Assembly (NCBI RefSeq): GCF_001598235.1
Contig: NZ_BCYO01000007.1
Location: 62,001-126,000 of the forward strand
From: Polaromonas jejuensis NBRC 106434
GTDB lineage: Bacteria; Pseudomonadota; Gammaproteobacteria; Burkholderiales; Burkholderiaceae_C
Length of the DNA stretch: 64,000 nt
Direction: 5' to 3'
Shown here: piece by piece, positions 56,319 through 64,000 of the stretch
Position numbering within the stretch: position 1 is the stretch's first letter
Layout of the letters: each line of letters begins with the position of its first letter
The notes under the pieces: model-generated
The model's input: only the letters and a program-made list of their open reading frames with translations
Databases searched by the model: none
Told to the model about the DNA's origin: nothing
Made by a program: the position numbers and the translations under genes

Positions 56319-57836
56319 TCAGGCGTCCTGCTGATTGGGCAGCGCCAGGCGCGAGACGTCCACACTGCCCTCTTCGCTGGTGTCCACCCGCTGTTGATTC
56401 ATTTTTTCGATGGTTTCAGGCGTGATGTCGCCGGTGATGTACACGCCGTCAAAGCAGGAGGCATCGAAGCCGTCCAGCTTGCCGTTGAGTGAACCCACTG
56501 CGCGCTTCATGCCTTCCACGTCCTGGTAAATCAGCGCGTCGCAGCCAATGGCCACGCGAATTTCCTCGACGGTACGGTTGTGCGCCACCAGCTCGGTCGA
56601 GGTGGGCATGTCGATGCCGTAGACGTTGGGGTAGCGTACCGGCGGCGCGGCGCTGGCCAGGTAGACCTTGCGTGCGCCGGCGTCGCGCGCCATCTGCACG
56701 ATCTCGCGGCTGGTGGTGCCGCGCACGATGGAATCGTCGACCAGCAGCACATTGCGGCCCTTGAACTCGCTGGCAATCACGTTGAGCTTCTGGCGCACGG
56801 ACTTCTTGCGCACGCCCTGCCCCGGCATGATGAAGGTGCGGCCGACGTAGCGGTTCTTCACAAAGCCTTCGCGGTAGGGAATGCCGAGCAGGTGCGCCAG
56901 CTGCGTGGCGCTGGGGCGGCTGGACTCGGGGATGGGAATGATCACGTCGATCTCGTTGGGCGGCACCGTGGAGACCACGCGCTTGGCCAGCGTTTCACCG
57001 AGGTTGAGGCGCGCCTGATAGACCGAGATGCCGTCCAGCACCGAGTCGGGCCGGGCCAGGTAGACAAACTCGAAAATGCAGGGCTTGAGCTGGGGATTGG
57101 CGGCGCATTGCTCGGCGTGCACCGTGCCCTCCATGTCCACAAACACCGCTTCGCCCGGTGCGATGTCGCGCTCGAACTGGTGCGAAGTGCCTTCCAGGGC
57201 GACCGACTCGCTGGCCACCATCACGGTGGTGCCCTCTTCGTTCTGTCCCCGGCCTATGCACAGCGGGCGGATGCCGAACGGGTCGCGAAAGGCCAGCAGG
57301 CCGTGGCCGGCGATCAGCGCCACCACGGCGTAGGAGCCCTTCACGCGCTTGTGCACGCCGCGCACCGCGGCAAACACATCGACGGGATTCAGCGGCAGAC
57401 CGCGCGTGGTCTTTTCCAGCTCGTGCGCCAGCACATTGAGCAGCACTTCGGAGTCGCTGTCGGTGTTGATGTGGCGGTGGTCGGTGTTGAACAGCTCGGC
57501 CTTGAGCTCGGCCGCGTTGGTCAGGTTGCCGTTGTGCGACAGCACCAGGCCAAACGGCGCATTGACGTAAAAGGGCTGCGCCTCGTCTTCGCTGTAGGCG
57601 TTGCCGGCCGTCGGGTAACGCACCTGGCCCAGGCCCACGTTGCCCGGCAGGGCACGCATGTTGCGGGTGCGGAACACGTCGCGCACCATGCCCTTGGCCT
57701 TGTGCATGTAAAACTTGCGCCCCTGCTGCGTAACGATGCCGGCGGCATCCTGGCCGCGGTGCTGCAGCAGCAGCAGGCCGTCATAAATCAGCTGGTTAAC
57801 GGGGGCTTTGCTGACGACGCCGACTATCCCGCACAT
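56319..57836 (-). CDS. purF: Amidophosphoribosyltransferase
   Basis: A 505-aa enzyme catalysing the first committed purine step. The mature N-terminal Cys2 (MCGIVGVVSK) is the glutaminase nucleophile, DGLLLLQHRGQDAAGI and RYPTAGNAYSEDEAQPF continue that domain, and the PRPP motif is VLLVDDSIVRGTTSREIV. Full length for the family. Upstream cvpA and downstream metZ belong to the same transcript. Confidence 0.97.
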   Translation of the reverse strand: MCGIVGVVSKAPVNQLIYDGLLLLQHRGQDAAGIVTQQGRKFYMHKAKGMVRDVFRTRNMRALPGNVGLGQVRYPTAGNAYSEDEAQPFYVNAPFGLVLSHNGNLTNAAELKAELFNTDHRHINTDSDSEVLLNVLAHELEKTTRGLPLNPVDVFAAVRGVHKRVKGSYAVVALIAGHGLLAFRDPFGIRPLCIGRGQNEEGTTVMVASESVALEGTSHQFERDIAPGEAVFVDMEGTVHAEQCAANPQLKPCIFEFVYLARPDSVLDGISVYQARLNLGETLAKRVVSTVPPNEIDVIIPIPESSRPSATQLAHLLGIPYREGFVKNRYVGRTFIMPGQGVRKKSVRQKLNVIASEFKGRNVLLVDDSIVRGTTSREIVQMARDAGARKVYLASAAPPVRYPNVYGIDMPTSTELVAHNRTVEEIRVAIGCDALIYQDVEGMKRAVGSLNGKLDGFDASCFDGVYITGDITPETIEKMNQQRVDTSEEGSVDVSRLALPNQQDA

Positions 57837-57886
57837 GGTGTTCCGATCATGATGTGTTGACTCTTAAAAACGTAAATCTCAAAAAA

Positions 57887-58372
57887 CTAATTCAGATACC
57901 TGGCGAACTGCGCCGGCAACACCGGCTTCAAACTTTCCAGCGAGGCGCTTAGCAGGCTCGCACCTCTGGACTCCAGCCACCAGGGGCTGGACTTGAGCGC
58001 CGTCATGTCAATCACGACGGTCGCGGCCAGCAGCAAAATCAGCCCGCGCAGCACGCCAAAGGCCGCCCCCAGCGTGCGGTCCGCCGGCCGCAAGCCAATG
58101 GCTTCGACCAGCTTCTTCAACACAAAGGCCAGCAGGCCTGCCGCAAATACCGCGGCAATGAAGACCAGCACAAACGCCGCGGCATAACGGAGCGGCTCCG
58201 ACGCCGACTGCAGGGGCAAGCTGGCGGCGACCCGGGGCGCAAACCATTGCGCCACAAAAAACGAGGCGGCCCAGCCGAGGACCGACAGCACCTCGTACAC
58301 CAGCCCGCGCCAGGCCCCCAGCAGCATGGAAAAAAACAAAACCCCCAGCAAAATCCAGTCAACAGTCGTCAC
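57887..58372 (-). CDS. cvpA: CvpA-family inner-membrane protein
   Basis: A 161-aa protein with four predicted membrane spans (starting DWILLGVLFFSMLLGAWRGL) and the family segment AAFGVLRGLILLLAATVVID. CvpA is needed for colicin V production in E. coli and is otherwise linked with purF. It lies 13 bases after the SPOR-domain gene and 50 before purF. Confidence 0.9.
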   Translation of the reverse strand: MTTVDWILLGVLFFSMLLGAWRGLVYEVLSVLGWAASFFVAQWFAPRVAASLPLQSASEPLRYAAAFVLVFIAAVFAAGLLAFVLKKLVEAIGLRPADRTLGAAFGVLRGLILLLAATVVIDMTALKSSPWWLESRGASLLSASLESLKPVLPAQFARYLN

Positions 58373-58385
58373 GAATCGGCATTGC

Positions 58386-59153
58386 CTATAAGGTCAGGAT
58401 GGCGGCGGGCAAATCAAGGGTCTTGATCTTGCTGGCGGCCTTTTCAGCCTCGGCCTTGCTGGCAAACGGTCCCACGCGAACCCGGATGCGCTTGCCATCC
58501 TTGGTTTCGGCGACCTGGGTATAGGTTTTGAGGCCGGATTTCTCCAGCCTGGCCCGCGCTTCGCGGGCCTTGGCCTCGTCGGCAAAAGCCCCCACCTGGA
58601 CCACCAGCCGGCCTTCCGGCGCGCCGTTGAGCAGGGCGCGAGCGCGCGCGCCGTCATGGTCCGCCGCCTTGGCTGGCGGCTTGGGTTCGGCCCTGACTTC
58701 CGGCCTGGGCTCTGGTCTGGGCTCTGGTCTGGGCTCCGGTTTTGCTTCATTTTTGATAGCTGCCGGCGCAGGCGAATCAGGGGCTGTAGCCTGTTTTGAC
58801 TGCAAAATCTCTTCCTTGGGCGCCAGGCTGGCCGCGGCGGCCACTTTTTCGGCCGGTGCCGGCGCGGGTGTCGCCGCCGGAACGGGCAGCGTGGCGGGCG
58901 CCGGTGCCGGAATGGCCAGGGGCTTGACCGCGTTTCTGCCCGGAATTTCAATCGGAATATCGACCGCAATCGGCCGCGGCTGCGTATCGAACAGCAGCGG
59001 AAAACCCAGCACCCCGGCCAGCACCAGCACGGAGGCGCCAATCAGGCGGTGCTTGGCGCGTTTGCGTATGACTTCCGCGCTTTCCGGTTGAGCGGCTGAG
59101 CCGGCGGCGGGAGCAGTGTTGGAGCCGCCCCGGCGGAAGTTGAAAAACGGCAT
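58386..59153 (-). CDS. SPOR-domain cell-division protein (DedD-like)
   Basis: A 255-aa bitopic protein. A short cytoplasmic tail is followed by one membrane span (about residues 36-52, LIGASVLVLAGVLGFPLLF), a proline/alanine/lysine-rich linker and a C-terminal SPOR domain (VVQVGAFADEAKAREARARLEK to the end), which binds denuded septal peptidoglycan. The linker has the tandem repeat PEPR three times (about residues 143-154). A dispersed palindrome (58744-58760, AIKNEA) lies in the linker. It sits between folC and cvpA, the usual place for this gene. Confidence 0.9.
   Translation of the reverse strand: MPFFNFRRGGSNTAPAAGSAAQPESAEVIRKRAKHRLIGASVLVLAGVLGFPLLFDTQPRPIAVDIPIEIPGRNAVKPLAIPAPAPATLPVPAATPAPAPAEKVAAAASLAPKEEILQSKQATAPDSPAPAAIKNEAKPEPRPEPRPEPRPEVRAEPKPPAKAADHDGARARALLNGAPEGRLVVQVGAFADEAKAREARARLEKSGLKTYTQVAETKDGKRIRVRVGPFASKAEAEKAASKIKTLDLPAAILTL
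58744..58760. repeat. Genic palindrome in the SPOR-gene linker
   Basis: GCTATCAAAAATGAAGC in minus direction, with one perfect arm and one mutated arm, and followed by GGGGCTGTAGCC-like sequence at 58780. It is in frame and encodes AIKNEA next to the PEPR repeats. Confidence 0.55.
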
Positions 59154-59228
59154 GGTGGCTTGAATCCGTTGACGGTTACATGGGCTGTCGGCCTGGCAAG
59201 GCGCCGGGTCAGGCGGGTTTGTCCAGCC

Positions 59229-60551
59229 TCAGGAGGCCAGATGCGGGGCCGTCAGGCGCGGCACGCCGCCCTTCAAAATGCCGCCCACCGTGTAGAACGA
59301 GCCGAACACCACGATTCTATCAGCGGGGTCCGCCGCCTTGACGACGGCCTGCAGGGCCTCCTCGGGGCTTTTGTAAGTGCTGGCCGTGACGTCGCCGCGG
59401 GTGTTCAGCGCCTGCCATTTGGCGCGCAAGTCCTCGCCGCTGGCGGCCCGTGGCGTGGGCAAATCCGTGAAATACCATTTGTCGATCAAGGGCCCGACCC
59501 GCGCCAGCATGGGCACCACGTCCTTGTCCGCCATGGCGCCAAACACCGCGTGGGTGCAGGGATAAAAGCCCATGGCGTCGAGGTTTTCCGTCAGCGCGGC
59601 CACCGAATGCGGGTTGTGCGCCACGTCCAGCACCAGGGTGGGCTGGCCGGGAATGATCTGGAAGCGCCCGGGCAGCTCGACCATCGACAGCCCGTTGCGC
59701 ACCGCCTGGGCCGTGATGGGCAGGCGCTCGCGCAGGGCCGCCAGCGCCGCCAGCACGCCGGCGGCATTGACCAGCTGGTTGGCGCCGCGCAGCGCCGGGT
59801 AGGCCAGCCCGGCATAGCGCCGGCCGCGGCCGGCCCAGCCCCATTGCTGCTTGTCGCCGGAGAAATTGAAGTCGGTGCCGAAACGCCACAAATCCGCGCC
59901 CAGCTGGGCGGCGTGGTCAACAATGCTTTGCGGCGGCACCGGGTCGCTCACCACCACCGGCTTGCCGGGTCGCATGATGCCGGCCTTTTCCCGGCCAATG
60001 CTTTCGCGGTCGTGGCCCAGAAACTCCATGTGGTCCAGGTCTATGCTGGTGATCACGGCGCAGTCGGTATCGATGATATTCACCGCATCCAGGCGGCCGC
60101 CCAGGCCGACCTCCAGAATCACCACATCCAGCCTGGCGTCGGCCAGCAGCTGCAAAATGGCCAAGGTCGTGAACTCGAAGTAGCTCAGCGAAATTTCTTC
60201 GCCATTTTTGCCTCTGGCCCTCTCCACGACTTCAAACTTCGCTATCAAATCAGCAGCGCTGACGATGTCGCCGCGGACCCGGCAGCGCTCTTCGAAATGC
60301 ACCAGATGCGGCGAGGTGAAGACGCCGGTGCGGTAGCCGGCCTGCAGCAGGATGGCCTCGAGCATGGCGCAGGTCGAGCCCTTGCCGTTGGTGCCGGCCA
60401 CCGTGATCACGGGGCAGTCAAACTTCAGCCCCATGCGTTCGGCCACGGCCTTGACGCGCGTCAGTCCCATGTCGATGCTTTTGGGGTGCAGGCGCTCGCA
60501 ATAGGCCAGCCAGTCGTCCAGAGTGGTGAGATGTTCCATAGAGCCCGACAT
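59229..60551 (-). CDS. folC: Bifunctional folylpolyglutamate synthase / dihydrofolate synthase
   Basis: A 440-aa Mur-ligase family enzyme. The P-loop is VITVAGTNGKGSTCAMLEAIL, then GVFTSPHLVHFEERCRV, ILEVGLGGRLDAVNIID and the C-terminal VLDVAHNPHSVAAL. It attaches glutamate to dihydropteroate and to folates. A palindrome (60241-60257) is in frame as SAADLIA. The ATG at 60551 is used; one four codons later is possible. Normally accD precedes folC in this group; here the upstream gene is a proline iminopeptidase. Confidence 0.94.
   Translation of the reverse strand: MSGSMEHLTTLDDWLAYCERLHPKSIDMGLTRVKAVAERMGLKFDCPVITVAGTNGKGSTCAMLEAILLQAGYRTGVFTSPHLVHFEERCRVRGDIVSAADLIAKFEVVERARGKNGEEISLSYFEFTTLAILQLLADARLDVVILEVGLGGRLDAVNIIDTDCAVITSIDLDHMEFLGHDRESIGREKAGIMRPGKPVVVSDPVPPQSIVDHAAQLGADLWRFGTDFNFSGDKQQWGWAGRGRRYAGLAYPALRGANQLVNAAGVLAALAALRERLPITAQAVRNGLSMVELPGRFQIIPGQPTLVLDVAHNPHSVAALTENLDAMGFYPCTHAVFGAMADKDVVPMLARVGPLIDKWYFTDLPTPRAASGEDLRAKWQALNTRGDVTASTYKSPEEALQAVVKAADPADRIVVFGSFYTVGGILKGGVPRLTAPHLAS
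60241..60257. repeat. Genic palindrome in folC
   Basis: GCTATCAAATCAGCAGC, one perfect arm and one diverged arm, read on the minus strand as AADLIA. It is at a surface-type region between the P-loop domain and the later motifs. Confidence 0.4.
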
Positions 60552-60615
60552 TGTCGCGCAAGGGCAAAAACCCTGGATACGGCGAGCCGGCCCGACTCGC
60601 CCACCCGGCCGGCGT

Positions 60616-61593
<978 letters not shown>

Positions 61594-61711
61594 TTAAAGG
61601 TGACCATGCGCATCGGCGCAGCAAGGCGCCGGTGCCGAAAACCGATTATTCCAGCCTCGCGGTTCAGGCATGGTCCCGGCAGGCCCCGGCAATGCGCCCG
61701 CGCCCGCATTC

Positions 61712-61728
61712 ACTATCAAATCAATAGC
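61712..61728. repeat. Intergenic palindrome before the ArsC-like gene
   Basis: ACTATCAAATCAATAGC, with both arms recognisable, in the ~210-base gap between two divergent genes. It is followed by a GC-rich inverted pair (GCGCCCGTTGAAACTGGGCTGGAG) resembling the tails of other copies. Confidence 0.55.
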
Positions 61729-61789
61729 TGACTGCGCCCGTTGAAACTGGGCTGGAGGCAGTTTTATTCATCCATGCGAAAATCCGGCG

Positions 61790-62134
61790 ATGATTATTCT
61801 TTACGGCATCCCCAACTGCGACACCGTCAAAAAGGCCCGCACCTGGCTCAGCGAGCACCGCCAAAGCTATGAGTTTCATGACTTCAAGAAACAGGGCGTG
61901 CCGCCGCAGGCGCTGGCGCAGTGGACCCAGGCGGTCGGCCGGGACAGGCTGCTGAACCGCAAGGGCACCACCTGGCGCAAGCTCGATGCCGGTGTGCAAG
62001 CCGCCGTGCAGGACGACGCCAGCGCGCAGGCCCTGATGATGGCCCAGCCCAGCGTCATCAAGCGCCCGGTGGTGAACTGGGGCCAGGCCGTCACGGTCGG
62101 CTTTGATGCCGAGGACTGGGCCTCCCGGGTCTGA
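61790..62134 (+). CDS. ArsC/Spx-family thioredoxin-fold protein (YffB-like)
   Basis: A 114-aa protein. The N terminus MIILYGIPNCDTVKKARTWL has the single active-site cysteine of this family, and TTWRKLD and PSVIKRPVVNW are the other typical parts. True ArsC enzymes need further arginines that are not obvious here, so general thiol reductase of the YffB subgroup is the better call. Confidence 0.88.
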   Translation: MIILYGIPNCDTVKKARTWLSEHRQSYEFHDFKKQGVPPQALAQWTQAVGRDRLLNRKGTTWRKLDAGVQAAVQDDASAQALMMAQPSVIKRPVVNWGQAVTVGFDAEDWASRV

Positions 62135-62394
62135 GGCGCCCAAAGCCGGAGCCGGCGGTTTTGGCCGTTTTCCGGTCTTTTCATGCCTATTCCCGCGCTT
62201 TTTCCGCGCTTTTCCGGCCTGACTCGCCGACCCCGGCAAGCTTTACAGCCGATTTACCGAACTCTGCGCGTCAAAACGACTCTGACTACCTAAAATTAGA
62301 GTTATCGAAGCTGGCGCCTTCTCCCTTCTCATCAGGACAAGGCGCAGCCAGGGCGCCGGGACTTCAGCCAACAGGCCGGGAAGGAACTTGAATC

Positions 62395-63075
62395 ATGAAA
62401 AAAGCACTTGTTATTTCCGCCGTCGCTGCCGCAGCAGGCCTTGCCGCTGTGCCCGCCTCGGCCACGGATATCCTGGCACGCGTCATTTCCAGCACGCCGG
62501 TGGTGCAGCAAGTGGCTGTGCCGCGGCAGGTTTGCAGCAGCCAGCCCGTCATCACGCAGGCGCCCAAGTCGGGTGCGGGCGCCCTGATGGGTGCGCTGGC
62601 CGGTGGCGCGGCCGGCAACGCGATTGGTAATGGCGGCGGGCGGGCGGCTGCCACCGTGATCGGCCTGGTGGGCGGCGCGATCATTGGCGACCGCATTGAA
62701 GGCCCGAACACCCAGGTGCAAAACGTCCAGCAGTGCAGCACGCAGACCTATTACGAAAACCGCCCCAGCCACTACAACGTGGTGTATGAATACCAGGGCA
62801 CGCAGTACAACGTGCAGATGGCCAACGACCCCGGCCCCTATGTGCGCCTGCAGGTCACGCCGGTCGGCGCGGTGACGCCTGCACCGCAGCCCCAGACCTA
62901 CATCGAGCCGGCCCCGGTACAGCAGCAACCCGTCTATGTGCAGCCCGTGGCGTACCCCGCCTATTACCCTCAGCCCTACTACGCCCAGCCCTATTACCCG
63001 TATTACGCGCCCATCGGGCTGTCGCTGAGTTTCGGCTACAGCCGGGGTTTCGGCGGGCACCACCACTGGCGGTAA
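62395..63075 (+). CDS. Exported glycine-zipper 2TM-domain protein
   Basis: A 226-aa secreted or outer-membrane protein. A signal peptide (ISAVAAAAGLAAVPASA, cut before TDILA) leads to a Gly-zipper (ALMGALAGGAAGNAIGNGGG, residues about 63-100), a segment with a Cys, then a Pro/Tyr-rich C terminus (PAYYPQPYYAQPYYPYYAP) ending GGHHHWR. Relatives are Rickettsia 17-kDa-antigen-like and SlyB-like proteins; role unknown. GGAA lies before the ATG. A terminator follows. Confidence 0.85.
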   Translation: MKKALVISAVAAAAGLAAVPASATDILARVISSTPVVQQVAVPRQVCSSQPVITQAPKSGAGALMGALAGGAAGNAIGNGGGRAAATVIGLVGGAIIGDRIEGPNTQVQNVQQCSTQTYYENRPSHYNVVYEYQGTQYNVQMANDPGPYVRLQVTPVGAVTPAPQPQTYIEPAPVQQQPVYVQPVAYPAYYPQPYYAQPYYPYYAPIGLSLSFGYSRGFGGHHHWR

Positions 63076-63091
63076 ACCTGCAGACATCAAG

Positions 63092-63119
63092 AAAAAGGGT
63101 GCATTCATGCACCCTTTTT
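63092..63119. terminator. Bidirectional Rho-independent terminator
   Basis: AAAAAGGGTGCA-TTCA-TGCACCCTTTTT: a 12-base perfect stem with A/T tracts at both sides, between the convergent glycine-zipper and LacI-family genes. It lies 16 bases after the zipper gene stop and about 28 bases past the regulator stop in minus direction. Confidence 0.92.
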
Positions 63120-63147
63120 CTTTGGCAGCGCCTGTAACTCCTAGGGC

Positions 63148-64000
63148 CTATGCGTGGCTCAAGGAAGTCGAGCGGCGCTCGATAATGCGGAAACCGACAT
63201 CAACGATGGGGTTCGCAATGGACGTCCCGTTGCAGCGGTCAATCACGAGCTTCGCGGCAAGCCTTCCAATCGCTGCGCCATCGACGTGCACCGTCGTCAG
63301 GGAAGGCTGCATGTGCGCCGCGAAGTCGGCATTACCGAAGCCGCAAACAGCCAGTTCTTCCGGCACGCGAATGCCGCGGGCAAGCGCCTCGGCCAATACA
63401 CCCTGCGCCAACTGGTCGGAGCTGCAGTAAACCGCCTGTAGCTTTGAATCCTTCGCAAGCAGTTCCGCCAGTGCCCGGCGGCCCTGTTCAAGGCTGCTCG
63501 GCGCAGGAACCACGGCGGTCGGGACATCCTTTCCGACGGCGGCCAGAAAGCCCTCCCGGCGCAAGGCGCCGCGGTGATCGTCACCGGTGGCAATACCCAG
63601 GCGCCGCCAGCCTTTCCCAAGGAAGTAGCCCGCGATGGCACTGCCCACCTTCACGTGGGAAAACCCCACCAGCATGTCCACAGGCCGGTCACTCAGGTCC
63701 CAGGTCTCGACCACGGGTATGCCCGCCCGCCGCAAGCGCTCCCGAGCCGTGGCCGAATGCACCAGGCCAGTCAACACGATGCCGTCCGGGCGCCGGCTCA
63801 TCATCGTGTTGATGAGCGCCTCTTCCCGCGCATGATCGTAGCCCGTCTGCCCCAGGATCAGCTGATAGCCGGCGTCCGAAAGCGCCTCCGTCAGCGACTG
63901 CACCGTTGGCAAAAACTGCGCCACCGAGATGGCGGGCACCAGGGCTGCCACCATCAGACTGCGTCTGGATTTCAGCCCACCTGCCAGCAGGTTCGGGATG
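63148..64000 (-). CDS. LacI-family transcriptional regulator, N terminus outside the window
   Basis: The frame continues without a stop to the last base, where PNLLAGGLKSRRSLMVAALVPAISVAQF is the usual joint between the LacI hinge and the effector domain. The HTH therefore lies beyond the edge. Within the window are DGIVLTGLVHSATARERLRRAGIPVVETWD and LQAVYCSSDQLAQGVLAEALARGIRVPEELAVCGFGNADFAAHMQPSLTTVHVD. This GntR/LacI subgroup (ending DVGFRIIERRST) often controls gluconate-like genes; the target is unknown. Confidence 0.9.
   Translation of the reverse strand, partial: IPNLLAGGLKSRRSLMVAALVPAISVAQFLPTVQSLTEALSDAGYQLILGQTGYDHAREEALINTMMSRRPDGIVLTGLVHSATARERLRRAGIPVVETWDLSDRPVDMLVGFSHVKVGSAIAGYFLGKGWRRLGIATGDDHRGALRREGFLAAVGKDVPTAVVPAPSSLEQGRRALAELLAKDSKLQAVYCSSDQLAQGVLAEALARGIRVPEELAVCGFGNADFAAHMQPSLTTVHVDGAAIGRLAAKLVIDRCNGTSIANPIVDVGFRIIERRSTSLSHA

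Overview
The window is a 64 kb piece of a GC-rich chromosome from a beta-proteobacterium, most likely a member of the Comamonadaceae (Polaromonas / Rhodoferax / Variovorax / Acidovorax type). The reasons are the gene families (Bug-type tricarboxylate binding protein, System II cytochrome c maturation, a Pcm-rhodanese-TolC string, a folC-SPOR-cvpA-purF-metZ string) and a dispersed short palindrome, GCTAT-N7-ATAGC or close variants, which I associate with these genomes. The genus cannot be fixed from the sequence alone. No rRNA, CRISPR array, intact insertion sequence or prophage was seen.

Layout. 1-8.5 kb: msrA, then a catabolic cluster of LysR regulator, secreted beta-lactamase-fold hydrolase, acyl-CoA dehydrogenase, Bug binding protein, family III CoA-transferase and glutaryl-CoA dehydrogenase. 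The divergent lysR/acd promoter occurs twice and brackets the hydrolase gene. 8.7-18.4 kb: YdcF-like protein, a TetR-adaptor-RND efflux operon, pcm, rhodanese, a TolC-family channel and a cupin-like protein. 18.5-39.3 kb: a mixed, probably accessory block with ccsB but no resB, a di-haem peroxidase with a 14-glycine run, a C4-dicarboxylate locus (DctA, a lone TRAP binding protein and a two-component system), a free-standing RNase H-like protein, copCD, and a second RND pump whose two promoters share the palindrome GTGAC-N14-GTCAC. 39.3-43.1 kb: pgm/manB-waaC-waaA for LPS core. 43.2-46.3 kb: Ada-AlkA, Ogt and a DMT exporter as overlapping genes. 46.4-50.9 kb: a polar amino-acid ABC transporter, an Asp/Glu racemase and a D-amino-acid dehydrogenase. 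51.2-52.5 kb: a Mut7-C RNase-like protein and a YbaK protein. 52.8-53.7 kb: a complete tRNA operon (promoter, Ala, Glu, Asp, Glu, Asp, terminator) with a tandem Glu-Asp duplication. 53.7-61.6 kb: a long minus-strand housekeeping run pip-folC-SPOR-cvpA-purF-metZ-gltX. 61.8-64 kb: ArsC/YffB-like protein, glycine-zipper protein and a LacI-family regulator that runs off the end.

How the parts fit. The first cluster looks like activation and oxidation of a dicarboxylate: CoA transfer, two acyl-CoA dehydrogenases, a solute receptor and a secreted amidase/esterase-like enzyme under one LysR. The dct locus pairs a permease with a receptor and a kinase that may sense through it. The second efflux system has NodT, adaptor, pump and regulator, and the regulator probably binds both promoters. 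No obviously new defence or mobile system was found; the most unusual observations are the promoter duplication, the lone TRAP receptor beside a two-component system, the shared efflux operator and the genic dispersed palindromes.
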